Of a DNA stretch of 64,000 bases, positions 54,507 through 63,828 are shown piece by piece. The stretch lies in contig NZ_JAPVOT010000004.1 of the NCBI RefSeq assembly GCF_027257845.1, forward strand, positions 182,935 through 246,934, in the 5' to 3' direction. A model generated the notes under the pieces. The model did no database searches. It was not told the origin of the DNA and was given only the letters and a program-made list of their open reading frames with translations. Each line of letters opens with the position of its first letter. Positions within the stretch are counted from its first letter, which is position 1. The DNA is from Alteromonas sp. BMJM2 (lineage in GTDB: Bacteria > Pseudomonadota > Gammaproteobacteria > Enterobacterales > Alteromonadaceae). A program made the position numbers and the translations under genes.

Positions 54507-55175
54507 AACACCACCTCGGTAAAATTGATAAATCAACACACCGATGCATACTTGCTCACGCAGTCGCTGTGTTGAATAGGTAGTAATAAGCCGGCAATTT
54601 ATAGCTAAGTGGTTTATCGCCAGAGACTGTTCTCAATAAGGCCGTTTACAGCAAGCATGCTTAGCATTGCTCTTTTGTATAGACGAGAGCAGCAAAGTAT
54701 ATGCCACCAAATTTGCTCACAGATTTGCTCCCAATTTTGTTCACAGAACCTCTCACGTACAGCCGTATCTATCGACTACGACATACAGCATGGGTTTTTC
54801 TGGCGTCTCATCCCTAAAAATTTAAAGCATCGACTTAACTAGCTACAGACCAATAAAATCAATGGTTCGAGGACAGGCTCAATACTTTCCTTATACCCCT
54901 AAATAATGTTCTTTCTTCCTCGCTGGTAAAAGAGCTTTTAGCCTACGAACATGAAACGCATTTTTTAAAATGGGCGAAGGCTGGAATAGTCTCCTTGCAT
55001 AGCGCCTTTGTTGTGCATTGTATTGCTTAAAATAAGTGCATATAAGCGACGTAAATAACGACACTTATAACAATACATATAAGAACGCATACAAGAACGC
55101 CAAGCCTGACTACTGTTAAACGCTCAAGTTCATCAATTTATCAGTGCAACAACTTTCAACGGAGCAAAAGCGTTA
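54507..55175. other. Long intergenic region with small repeats
   Basis: About 670 bases without a convincing gene. A 77-codon frame at 54609-54842 is rejected: repetitive C/S/Q residues come from a threefold imperfect DNA repeat (ATTTGCTCACAG, ATTTGCTCCCA, ATTTTGTTCACAG at 54710-54747). Near 55082-55101 AAGAACGC occurs twice, 12 bp apart. Could hold a leader or small RNA; nothing specific seen. Confidence 0.5.
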
Positions 55176-55997
55176 ATGGAAATAGAACTACTGCTGTTTG
55201 TAGTTACGTTATGTGCAACAGGTGCAATTGCAGGGATAACTGCAGGCCTGTTCGGCAATGGTGGAGGTTTTGTCGTAGTACCTGCCCTTTTAGCCGTGTT
55301 TCCTTTCTTTACTCCTCCTTCAGAGGCATTGGTAAAAGTGGCCATTGGAACCTCATTAGCCTCTATTGTTGTTTCTAGTGCTCGTTCTGTCATGGCCCAT
55401 AAAGCAAAAGGTGCTGTGGATTTCGATATACTTCGCTCGTGGAGCATTTGGCTTGTGCTGGGTGTAATAGGTGGAGTGGCGATTGCAAGTTATACCAGCG
55501 CTAACGGCCTCACCGTGGTATTCGCGGCCGGAGTATTATTGTACTCGGTGTATTTTTTATTTCCTGAATTCGTCGTTCGACCAGGCCTTGTATTCGCGAT
55601 GCCCTCGGGAAAGGGTAAAGCGTTGCTTGCCTTCGTACTAGGAGGCTTTTCTGCATTGCTGGGTATTGGTGGCGGCACACCAACCGTTATCACCATGGTG
55701 ATGTGCAAACGCAGTATTCAGCAAGCGGTAGCTACCGCTGCAGGCGTTGGCTTTTTAATTGGGTTACCCGGTGCTATCGGCTTTTTATTTATGACACATT
55801 CTCAAACTGGTGCACTGCCGTTTGGTACCGTTGGCTACATCAATCTACCTGCCCTTGTGGCTATTAGCATTGGCGCTATTTTTACCGCGCCTATTGGGGC
55901 CAAAATGGCCCATAACTTTAGTGAAAAAAGACTGAAGCGCTTATTTGGTATCTATCTCGTCCTTGTGTCTAGCGCTATGTTTTACAAAGCAATGTAG
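55176..55997 (+). CDS. TauE/SafE family membrane transporter (second in window)
   Basis: 273 residues, about eight hydrophobic segments in two repeats: GLFGNGGGFVVVPALL near residue 25 and LLGIGGGTPTVITMV near 165. Same family as the exporter at 17124 but not a close copy. Exports sulfonates, sulfite or organic acids. The following aminotransferase gene starts 44 bases later and may be co-transcribed, suggesting an amino-acid-derived or sulfonate substrate (inference). Confidence 0.87.
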   Translation: MEIELLLFVVTLCATGAIAGITAGLFGNGGGFVVVPALLAVFPFFTPPSEALVKVAIGTSLASIVVSSARSVMAHKAKGAVDFDILRSWSIWLVLGVIGGVAIASYTSANGLTVVFAAGVLLYSVYFLFPEFVVRPGLVFAMPSGKGKALLAFVLGGFSALLGIGGGTPTVITMVMCKRSIQQAVATAAGVGFLIGLPGAIGFLFMTHSQTGALPFGTVGYINLPALVAISIGAIFTAPIGAKMAHNFSEKRLKRLFGIYLVLVSSAMFYKAM

Positions 55998-56041
55998 GCG
56001 AGTAACAGAAAAATTAATGATGAAGAAAAAGGAATAACACC

Positions 56042-57223
56042 ATGACTATGAATCGCTCAAGACGTTTATTTCTTGGCGGAAGCGCCGCGGCTACGGCTTT
56101 AGGAGCAAGCGGCATTGTTACCACCCTAGGCGCCCAGGCAGCAACCGCTCAGGCATTAAAAAATCAACCGCCACTTCGCTATGGCCCTAAACCAGGGGTA
56201 GCCAAACTTAATGCCAACGAAAATCCATTTGGCCCCAGCCCTGCGGCACTTAAAGCCATATCGGATGCTGCAGCGCAAGGTGGTGCATACTATGCCTATC
56301 CTGCAGCCATGAGATTAATAGACATGATTGCAGAGCGACACGGCATTGAAAAAACAAATATATCGCTAAGCGCAGGCTCAAGCCCAATTTTATCTTATAC
56401 CGCGTTAGCGGCTAGTCAAAAGGGCAATATTTTAGGGCCTGATCTATTTTGGGATACCACGTCCAAAGCGCCTGAAAAACAAGGGGGTCGTGAAATTATC
56501 CGCGTAGCTAATACGGCCGCGCTAGATATTGATTTAGACGCTATTTACAACGCTATCGATGGCTCTATTGGTATGGTGCACATATGTAACCCTAATAACC
56601 CAACTGGAAAAATTTTAGACCCTAAAGCGCTGAGAGAGTTTTGCATTAAAGCCTCTAAGAAAACGCTGGTGCTGGTAGATGAAGCATACAACGAACTTAC
56701 CGATGACCCATCGGCACATACCATGATCCCACTCGTTAAAGCTGGCCACAATATAGTCGTGGCTCGTACCTTCTCGAAAATTTATGGCCTTGCGGGTATG
56801 CGGGTGGGTTACCTAATAGCATCAGAACAAAATACTGAATGGGTAAATCAATACGGGATGGGTAATTACACGTTGAACCAAGCCGGTCTTGCGGCAGCGA
56901 TTGCAAGCTATAACGATGATGCATTTCTCACGTTTTCAAAAGATAAAATTCTACAGGGCCGCGCGATGGTGATGGATGCTGTGAAAGCTAACGGTTTGAC
57001 AGCCGCATCATCGAGTACTAATTTCGTCTTTGTCAATTTAGGAAGTGGAAATGCTGAACACTTCAGACGTGCAATGGCTGAAAAAGACATATTGATCCGC
57101 GGTATTTACAGAAGTTACAACAATTGGTCTCGGGTTAGCATGGGCACAATTAGCGATGTGCAAAGGTATATTGATGCAATACCAGAAGCCCTAGAAAAGA
57201 TGGAAAAAGCCCAAAACGTTTAA
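56042..57223 (+). CDS. Tat-exported HisC-like PLP aminotransferase
   Basis: 393 residues. The N-terminus has a twin-arginine signal (NRSRRLFLGGSAAATALGAS), cleavable near AQA-A, so the enzyme folds with its cofactor inside and works in the periplasm. The rest is a fold-type I aminotransferase of the histidinol-phosphate family: NANENPFGPSP, NPNNPTGKIL, LVDEAYNEL and the PLP lysine in FSKIYGLAGMRVGY. Cytoplasmic HisC lacks a Tat signal, so this is not the histidine-pathway enzyme. The substrate is unknown. It follows a TauE gene. Confidence 0.9.
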   Translation: MTMNRSRRLFLGGSAAATALGASGIVTTLGAQAATAQALKNQPPLRYGPKPGVAKLNANENPFGPSPAALKAISDAAAQGGAYYAYPAAMRLIDMIAERHGIEKTNISLSAGSSPILSYTALAASQKGNILGPDLFWDTTSKAPEKQGGREIIRVANTAALDIDLDAIYNAIDGSIGMVHICNPNNPTGKILDPKALREFCIKASKKTLVLVDEAYNELTDDPSAHTMIPLVKAGHNIVVARTFSKIYGLAGMRVGYLIASEQNTEWVNQYGMGNYTLNQAGLAAAIASYNDDAFLTFSKDKILQGRAMVMDAVKANGLTAASSSTNFVFVNLGSGNAEHFRRAMAEKDILIRGIYRSYNNWSRVSMGTISDVQRYIDAIPEALEKMEKAQNV

Positions 57224-57334
57224 TCAGCACTGTTTTCCTGTGCGTCTTCAATCCCGGCGCACAGACCTAAAACCTCTATAGACCTATTCATTTACCTCTT
57301 TGGCCACACTTTTAGACTTAAAGTATAATACGCA

Positions 57335-57349
57335 CAAAAGTCACTTTTG
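57335..57349. promoter_or_regulatory. Perfect palindrome upstream of the response regulator operon
   Basis: CAAAAGT-C-ACTTTTG, a perfect 7-1-7 palindrome 130 bp before the response regulator start. Possible operator; regulator unknown. Confidence 0.45.
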
Positions 57350-57478
57350 CCATATAATCAAAAATATTAAAAGTACGGCTATCTGCAAACTTTTTTTCAT
57401 CGATTGTTGCAGTAACGCTAATCTTGCACATACTTTACTACTGTGCAGACATGATAGATGCCATCTAGGAGATTTTTA

Positions 57479-57844
57479 ATGTCGATATCTGTTTTAGTTG
57501 CTGATGACTCTAAGCTGTCAAGACGCAGTGTAATTCGCGCATTGCCACAAGATTTAGACTATACCATTAGTGAAGCAACGAATGGCCAAGAGGCCATAAA
57601 CTTGCTGACAGACACAACGTTTGATCTACTATTGCTCGACCTCACTATGCCCGAGGTAGATGGCGTTGGCGTGTTGGAATACCTTCATGACCAAGCAAGT
57701 ACACTCAACGTTATTGTTATCAGTGCTGATTTTCAGCCAGAGAAACAAAAGATTGTGATATCACTTGGCGCAAAGCGTTTTTTGAGAAAACCACTAGACA
57801 AAGAAGAGCTCGCGATGGCGATGTTCGAATTGGGGTACTTATGA
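57479..57844 (+). CDS. CheY-like response regulator
   Basis: 121 residues from the ATG at 57479 (CTAGGAG upstream). One receiver domain only: acidic pair Asp9-Asp10, phosphorylation site Asp54 in LLLDLTMPE, Ser/Thr in VISAD and the lysine in FLRKPL. No output domain, so it acts by protein binding like CheY. The next gene starts at 57841, overlapping its stop by 4 bases, and encodes a CheC-type phosphatase; the third gene is a histidine kinase. This makes a compact phospho-switch operon. Confidence 0.93.
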   Translation: MSISVLVADDSKLSRRSVIRALPQDLDYTISEATNGQEAINLLTDTTFDLLLLDLTMPEVDGVGVLEYLHDQASTLNVIVISADFQPEKQKIVISLGAKRFLRKPLDKEELAMAMFELGYL

Positions 57845-58425
57845 GTATTGTGTTACCACTTGACGAAGATCAAAGAGATGCGCTGCAAGAGTTGCTCAAT
57901 ATATCAATGGGGCAAGCTGCTAATTCACTTGCTCAACTTATTGAAACGAAAATTGATATATCTATTCCATTAATCTCTACCGTTACGCCGGATGAGCTAT
58001 ACAGTCTATTGTTTGAAACCAAAGATGCATTTTATACCCGCCAGTCATTTTTAGGCGATATTCACGGCGAAGTCATGTCGGTGCTATCTCAGTCTGGACT
58101 GGCAGAGGTGGCAAAACTTATGGATTACGAAGAGCCTCTTACAAAAGAAGACGTTCAAGAAATCATACTAGAACTTTGCAACATTCTTGCAGGTGCCTGC
58201 TTAGCGGGACTGTCTGATCAGTTAGAGCTGACCACGAACTTAAATATGCCAACCCTATTTCAACCTGAAAAGTCGAACTTCACTGATTTGCAGTGGCAAC
58301 ATACATTGGTCATGGAAGTGCAATTTGTTATCGCGATATCCTCTTTCAGCATGCGCGTCGTTTTTTGTTTAGACGATGAATCTCTCATCAGAATGAAAGA
58401 CACATTGGATGAGTTACTCGGGTAA
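57841..58425 (+). CDS. CheC-family phosphatase
   Basis: 194 residues. Two copies of the CheC/CheX phosphatase motif, Glu-x2-Asn followed 23 residues later by Pro: QELLN (first, about residue 17) and LELCN (second, about 110). Each Glu and Asn matches the catalytic pair that hydrolyses aspartyl phosphate. The gene overlaps the CheY-like gene by 4 bases and the kinase gene by 1 base, so its substrate is probably the Asp54 phosphate of the neighbouring regulator. Confidence 0.85.
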   Translation: MSIVLPLDEDQRDALQELLNISMGQAANSLAQLIETKIDISIPLISTVTPDELYSLLFETKDAFYTRQSFLGDIHGEVMSVLSQSGLAEVAKLMDYEEPLTKEDVQEIILELCNILAGACLAGLSDQLELTTNLNMPTLFQPEKSNFTDLQWQHTLVMEVQFVIAISSFSMRVVFCLDDESLIRMKDTLDELLG

Positions 58426-59735
58426 TGTTCGAACAACTCGTTGGTAAACTTCCCGTTGGGATCGGCATTGTTGACGAAGCATTCAACGTGGTTTACTTGA
58501 ATGACTTTTTTTTAGACCGCTTGCCACACGAGTTGCGAAAAGACTATAAAGAACAACCTGTCACTGAATTATTCAAAGGCCAAGGAAAATTTCTCAAACG
58601 GCGACTTAAGTCGGTGTTTGTGTTGCAACACCCCAGCTTTAGTTATTGGGAACAACGGCCACACATATTCCCGTTTAAAAGTAGCCGCCCCATTACGGGT
58701 GAAGAAACCCAGATGTATCAAAATATGGAAATCATTCCCATAAAAGATAATACATCCAGCAGAAAATTAGCCTGCATATTCCTTCAAGATGTAACCGCCC
58801 AGGCTAGCTATTTTCGTGCCCAGCAAAAGCTCTCTCAGGCGCTAAAAAGAGAACACGCTGAGCAGCGTAAGCTCATCAGAAAACTGGATACCGCACAAAG
58901 CCAGCTTATTCAAGCTGAAAAAATGGCCTCTACGGGACAGTTAGCAGCAGGTATAGCTCATGAAATCAATAATCCTATAGGCTTTGTTACTGCAAACTTA
59001 GATACCTTGTCTCAGTATGCATCACATCTTTTGGCAATATGTGATGGTGTGGAATCTCAAATCACTCATTTCACAGAAGAGATGCAAGAACAGATTCAAT
59101 CTCTGTATGAAAGTAACCACTATGCAATGCTAAAGGACGATATTACCGAGCTTATTGATGAGTCGAGCGAAGGTTTGGGTCGTGTGAGAGACATCGTCGA
59201 AAACCTTAAAAACTTTTCTTTAGAGACCGCTGATGGCTATCAAACGATTGAAGTATGCAGCGTGGCAAAACAGCTTATTACATTAATATCGGCGCAGTAT
59301 GCAAAGCCTGAGTATAAGTTTGAATGTGCTAAGGAAAAGCTAGAAATCATTGGCGACCCTGGCACGCTCAAGCAAGCACTGATGAACGTAATGGTTAACG
59401 CAGCCCAGGCCATTGAAGATAAAGGCTTTATAAAGCTTAGCGTTATCGAAAACGACAATGATATTGCGTTTAAAATTTTAGACAGCGGGTGTGGTATTGC
59501 TGAACAAAACGTAAAGCGTATATTTGAACCTTTCTTTACTACCAAACCTGAAGGGCAAGGTCAGGGATTGGGCTTATCTGTTGCCTATACCGCAATAGAG
59601 AAACATCAGGGAAAAGTGTCTATCAGCAGTAAAGAAGGAAAAGGCACCGTTGTGCAAATTACGATCCCCAAAAGCCCCCCGCAATCTCCGTCTACTGACA
59701 ATTTAGAGACCGCGACTGAAGCGCTTTCAAAATAG
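58425..59735 (+). CDS. Soluble PAS histidine kinase
   Basis: 436 residues. PAS-like domain (about 8-125), coiled coil (about 130-170), HisKA with His179 in AAGIAHEINNPIG, HATPase domain with N box MNVMVNAAQAIED, G1 DSGCGIAEQN, then FEPFFTTK and GQGLGLSV. No membrane segment, so it senses a cytoplasmic signal. It shares one base with the CheC gene. It should phosphorylate the upstream CheY-like protein, with CheC removing the phosphate. No transmembrane or HAMP part. Confidence 0.92.
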   Translation: MFEQLVGKLPVGIGIVDEAFNVVYLNDFFLDRLPHELRKDYKEQPVTELFKGQGKFLKRRLKSVFVLQHPSFSYWEQRPHIFPFKSSRPITGEETQMYQNMEIIPIKDNTSSRKLACIFLQDVTAQASYFRAQQKLSQALKREHAEQRKLIRKLDTAQSQLIQAEKMASTGQLAAGIAHEINNPIGFVTANLDTLSQYASHLLAICDGVESQITHFTEEMQEQIQSLYESNHYAMLKDDITELIDESSEGLGRVRDIVENLKNFSLETADGYQTIEVCSVAKQLITLISAQYAKPEYKFECAKEKLEIIGDPGTLKQALMNVMVNAAQAIEDKGFIKLSVIENDNDIAFKILDSGCGIAEQNVKRIFEPFFTTKPEGQGQGLGLSVAYTAIEKHQGKVSISSKEGKGTVVQITIPKSPPQSPSTDNLETATEALSK

Positions 59736-59917
59736 CGCTAACGAAAAAGCGACTTGCCTAGATTCTGGCTCAGTTTCTAACATAGTTACTGGTTTATAGC
59801 TCCTTGCTAATAGTTCCAGCGCATTTTGTGAGGTAGTGCTGGGCTCAACACTTGTATTAGTCACGTAAAATAAACACGTAATACGTATTTTTCTAGGGCC
59901 TGTTAGTTTAGCCGCTC

Positions 59918-60955
59918 TCAACTAGCTGCTGTCAGTTTAGCGGACGAGCACTGAGTAAACGTTAATACACTATCATCTACTAGCGTTTTTGTTAGTTCCC
60001 CCTCGGCAACCAAATAATTCAAATGGGCGTAACACTCCGCCACGGCAAAAACCATATTTCTACTAGAGAGTTTTCGCTTAAACATCACGGGCAACAACTG
60101 AGCCACTGTTTGGGGTGTTGCACAGGCTTTTTTTAATGCGCAGAGATGTTGATGGTGATGAGCAAGTAACTCATCAACCCGTTGGTGCAAGCCTACAAAC
60201 GGGAGCTTGTGAGCGGGTAATACAACTGTATCTTCTGGGAGCGCTTTGAACGGAGGGAGCGTGGTGAGGTAGTCATGCAAAGTAAGCGCGTCAGGTTCGG
60301 TAGAGTAAGCGCCAATATTAGGCGTTATCATGGGCAGTATGTGGTCCCCCGAAATTAACACCCCTTTACTTTCGCAGTAGAGACAAGCGTGCTCTGGAGA
60401 ATGTCCTCTTCCAACCAATACTTTCCACTCTTTATTATCAAATGACAGCACATCATTGTGCTTCAATCGCCTATAACTCACTGGAATAGGCGATACTACC
60501 TGGCTAAACCCCTTGCCGTCTCCCTGAGTAAGCTTCTCAACTAGCTCGCTGTCTAGGCCAGCTTGACTAAAGTAACGGACATCTCTTTTATTCGACGCAC
60601 CATTTTTACCCGCACAAAACGCTCTAGCAGTGAAGTACTCTGTTTGTGACATATAAAAAGGAACGTCAAATTCGTCGGCAATCCAACCCGCTAGCCCAAT
60701 GTGGTCGGGATGAAGATGGGTGACGATAACGGCGGATATGTTGCCATCGAGCTTTTCAAATATCTGTTGCCACAACGCTTTCGTTGTCGACGTACCAATA
60801 CCCGTATCAACAACCACCCAGTTGTCTCCATCTTTAATAAGATAGAGATTAATGTGGTCAAGTTCGAACGGCAAAGGCATAGTTAGCCACATAACACCGT
60901 TCGCAATTTCAACAAGTTCACCAGGCTGTGGCTGTTTGTCTGCTAGATATTGCAT
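59918..60955 (-). CDS. MBL-fold metallohydrolase
   Basis: 345 residues. Metallo-beta-lactamase fold: VVDTGIGTSTTKALW, metal motif VTHLHPDHIGLAGWI, the second ligands in HSPEHACLYCESKG and SGDHILP, and a C-terminal helical region (LLAHHHQHLCALKKA) found in the lactonase/hydroxyacylglutathione-hydrolase-like group. Substrate unknown. Start ATG has AGAGGT in front. Convergent with the histidine kinase gene. Confidence 0.82.
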   Translation of the reverse strand: MQYLADKQPQPGELVEIANGVMWLTMPLPFELDHINLYLIKDGDNWVVVDTGIGTSTTKALWQQIFEKLDGNISAVIVTHLHPDHIGLAGWIADEFDVPFYMSQTEYFTARAFCAGKNGASNKRDVRYFSQAGLDSELVEKLTQGDGKGFSQVVSPIPVSYRRLKHNDVLSFDNKEWKVLVGRGHSPEHACLYCESKGVLISGDHILPMITPNIGAYSTEPDALTLHDYLTTLPPFKALPEDTVVLPAHKLPFVGLHQRVDELLAHHHQHLCALKKACATPQTVAQLLPVMFKRKLSSRNMVFAVAECYAHLNYLVAEGELTKTLVDDSVLTFTQCSSAKLTAAS

Positions 60956-61239
60956 GGCATACCTCTTTTAAAGATATAAAACTGATTATACGGGATGTTA
61001 CTTCTAACGCGGCTTAAACGTAAAAACAAACGTATCTCTCGAATGAACATCTATAGTAGTAAGTTATAACAATGTGCTGACTTTGTAGATAATGGAATGA
61101 GGATAACCGACGGCGAGGTGCGGTATACTTAGCTTTTCTGGCTGGGAATCGGGTTTCTAATAGCGAATTAGCAGCAATAGGTTTTGAAAAGTGGTAGTAG
61201 CTCATTGTTTAGAGTTGATAAACAAAAGAAAAGCATGGC

Positions 61240-63681
61240 GTGATTAAACAAGGTTATATTCTCAATAAAAGCACGTTTACCGAAAAGGGTAAGGCGTTTG
61301 TTGAGCTGTGGGTGAAAACACACGAAAAGACGGTAAGGCTAGTGTCTTCGCCTCAGCAGCCCACTTGTTTTGTTGCTATGGATAATAAAGACAAACTTAT
61401 AAGTGCTTTAGCCGCCTCAGGTATGTTGCGCCGTGATGTGTCCTTTCCCTCTGACCACTTTAAAACACTAGAGCAAATATCGGTTGTTACTGTAAAAACC
61501 AATACCGAAAGCCAAATGCACAAGCTCAGAAAAATTGCGACCGAAAATAGTATCACGCTTTATGAAGCAGATATTCGGTTAGCCGACCGATACCTTATGG
61601 AACGTTTCATTTATGGTGCTATAGAGTTTGTTTCTCCTAGCAACGACAATGAAATAACTAACGCTCGAATTAGACCGTCTAACTATTTGCCAGCATTCAC
61701 CTGGGTAAGTGTTGATATTGAATGCGATGAGACCGAATCACTATTTAGCATTTCAATCGCAGGTGAGAGCCATAACGAAGTCATCTTAGTTAGGCCCCCT
61801 ACTTTCGAAAGTAAGGAATTAGTATCAACGAGTCAGCATTACACGTTGACGGTGGTTGATAGCGAGAAAACGCTGCTCAACGTATTTTTCTCCCGAATCT
61901 GCAGCATCGACCCTGATATTATTTTGGGCTGGAATGTGAAGCAGTTTGACTTCGCTGTCATAGCGCGACGTGCAAAGCGCGTTAATGAAAAACTATTGAT
62001 GGGCCGACAGGGTAGAGAGGCCACGGCGAGAGAATGGGATGACCAAGTACTGGTTAATATACCGGGCCGCTGCATTGTCGACGGTATAGAAGCGCTAAAA
62101 ACAATGACATATCACTTCGACTCGTTTTCTTTAGACAATGTAGCCGAGCAGCTTTTAAACGAAAATAAGCTTATTCAAGAAGACGATAAACTCAAGGCAA
62201 TCAAGCATCAGTATTTGCACGCGCCCTTATCTCTTGCCGACTACAACTTTAAAGACAGCGAACTCGTAAACAGTATCCAACAAAAAACCCAGTTTATTGA
62301 TTTCTTAACGCTGCGAGGCACGTTGACGGGACTTGAGTTAGGTAGACCCGGTGGGTCAGTTGCCGCGTTTTTAAACGTATATTTACCAAAGCTGCATAGA
62401 GAGCATTATGTTGCTGGCGTGCGACCGTCAAATGGCGGGCTTGCAAGCCCTGGTGGATACGTAATGCGTTCCTTACCAGGACTGTATGATGATGTACTGG
62501 TTTTAGATTTTAAAAGCCTTTATCCGTCAATAATACGCACATTTAATATCGACCCCTTGGGGTTAGCTGAAGGTTTGCTTTCTCCTGAAAAAGCCATTCC
62601 TGGCTTCAAGGGAGCTGTTTTTAGCCGTACCAAACACTTCTTGCCCGACATTATCAAAAATCTTTGGGCACAACGTGACGAAGCAAAGCGTCAAGAAGAC
62701 AAACCCCGCTCTCAGGCTATCAAGATTATAATGAACTCGTTTTATGGCGTATTAGGTAGTGGCGGCTGCCCTTTTTACGACCCTAGACTCGCCAGTTCAA
62801 TTACCCTACGTGGCCATGACATTATGCAGACCACTGCGAAATGGATTGAAGAGTTAGGATATACGGTTATCTACGGTGATACAGACTCAACCTTTGTTCA
62901 CTTAAATGATAATGTTTCACTCGGTACGCCTAAGGAAACAGGTAAGCAGCTTGCTACAATTATCAATCAAAAATGGCAGAATCTTATCGCTAAAGAATTT
63001 AACCTCACCTGCGAGCTAGAGATTGAGTTTGAATCTCATTTTACCAAGTTCTTTATGCCTACTATCAGAGGTTCATCAGAGGGAAGTAAGAAACGTTATG
63101 CTGGTATTCGAGATACGGGGATAGAACATACTGAGCCTCAACGGGCATCTAACGACGATGACGGTACCACTTTCTCTGAAGATAACATAAATAAGAGTAC
63201 TGAGACCGAAGAATTAGTGTTTAAAGGGCTAGAAAACGTTCGCTCTGATTGGACACAATTAGCAAAGGACTTTCAGTACGAGCTTTACAGTAAAGTATTT
63301 AAACAGCAGCCTGTGAATCAATTTATACGAGATACGATTGATAAGATAAATAGTGGGGATGCAGACCAACAGCTGATTTATAAAAAGCGTTTAAGAAAAC
63401 CGCTGTCGTCTTATACAAAATCTCATCCACCTCATGTGAAGGCCGCTATTTTGGCCGACAAACTAAATGCAGAGCGTCGAGCACCATTGCAGTATCAACG
63501 TAATAGAACCATATCCTATGTGATTACATTAAATGGCCCCCAGACCAGCGATATGGTGCGCTCCCCGCTAGACTATAATCATTATGTTGACAAGCAAATT
63601 CGCCCAATCGCAGAAAGTATCCTCCCATTAGTCGGAATAGATTTCAGCGACATCGTCAACGATCAACTCATGCTCTTTTAA
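61240..63681 (+). CDS. polB: DNA polymerase II
   Basis: 813 residues from GTG 61240; an ATG five bases upstream is out of frame. Family B polymerase used in lesion bypass and restart. Exonuclease motifs: VSVDIECD, GWNVKQFDF and YNFKDSELV. Polymerase motifs: DFKSLYPSIIR, KIIMNSFYGVLGSG and YGDTDSTF. It matches E. coli Pol II almost throughout. An acidic insertion of about 30 residues (RASNDDDGTTFSEDN region, about residue 640) is absent from E. coli. No LexA box was found upstream. Confidence 0.95.
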   Translation: MIKQGYILNKSTFTEKGKAFVELWVKTHEKTVRLVSSPQQPTCFVAMDNKDKLISALAASGMLRRDVSFPSDHFKTLEQISVVTVKTNTESQMHKLRKIATENSITLYEADIRLADRYLMERFIYGAIEFVSPSNDNEITNARIRPSNYLPAFTWVSVDIECDETESLFSISIAGESHNEVILVRPPTFESKELVSTSQHYTLTVVDSEKTLLNVFFSRICSIDPDIILGWNVKQFDFAVIARRAKRVNEKLLMGRQGREATAREWDDQVLVNIPGRCIVDGIEALKTMTYHFDSFSLDNVAEQLLNENKLIQEDDKLKAIKHQYLHAPLSLADYNFKDSELVNSIQQKTQFIDFLTLRGTLTGLELGRPGGSVAAFLNVYLPKLHREHYVAGVRPSNGGLASPGGYVMRSLPGLYDDVLVLDFKSLYPSIIRTFNIDPLGLAEGLLSPEKAIPGFKGAVFSRTKHFLPDIIKNLWAQRDEAKRQEDKPRSQAIKIIMNSFYGVLGSGGCPFYDPRLASSITLRGHDIMQTTAKWIEELGYTVIYGDTDSTFVHLNDNVSLGTPKETGKQLATIINQKWQNLIAKEFNLTCELEIEFESHFTKFFMPTIRGSSEGSKKRYAGIRDTGIEHTEPQRASNDDDGTTFSEDNINKSTETEELVFKGLENVRSDWTQLAKDFQYELYSKVFKQQPVNQFIRDTIDKINSGDADQQLIYKKRLRKPLSSYTKSHPPHVKAAILADKLNAERRAPLQYQRNRTISYVITLNGPQTSDMVRSPLDYNHYVDKQIRPIAESILPLVGIDFSDIVNDQLMLF

Positions 63682-63828
63682 TAAAGGGGGTCAGATCCAC
63701 ATTTTCTGTTATCTATTCTCGTTTGAGCCTATAGATAACAACAGTGGGTTCTATTCCTCTTTTATGAGCGTTGAGTTTGATTATGTTTGTTTAGGTTGGG
63801 GATAAATACTGTTCTGACCCCGTTTATT
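63680..63828. mobile_element. 149-bp element with 16-bp terminal inverted repeats (MITE-like)
   Basis: AATAAAGGGGGTCAGA at 63680-63695 and its inverted copy TCTGACCCCGTTTATT at 63813-63828 match at 15 of 16 positions. The left end overlaps the polB stop codon. Inside, a perfect 10-bp stem (TGTTATCTAT, 14-nt loop, ATAGATAACA) lies at 63707-63740. The GGGTCAGA core recurs as TTCTGACCC at 63878-63886. No transposase is inside; it would need one acting in trans. Confidence 0.65.

Noticed and set aside
54609..54842. 77-codon open frame in the 54.5-55.2 kb gap
   Set aside because: Its CSQ-rich core is the translation of a threefold imperfect DNA repeat, with no start signal.
59727..59921. 64-codon frame between the kinase and MBL genes
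   Set aside because: Overlaps the real gene ends and has no supporting start or pattern.
60956..61239. LexA (SOS) box before polB
   Set aside because: No CTGT-N8-ACAG pattern was found although E. coli polB has one; absence by eye only.
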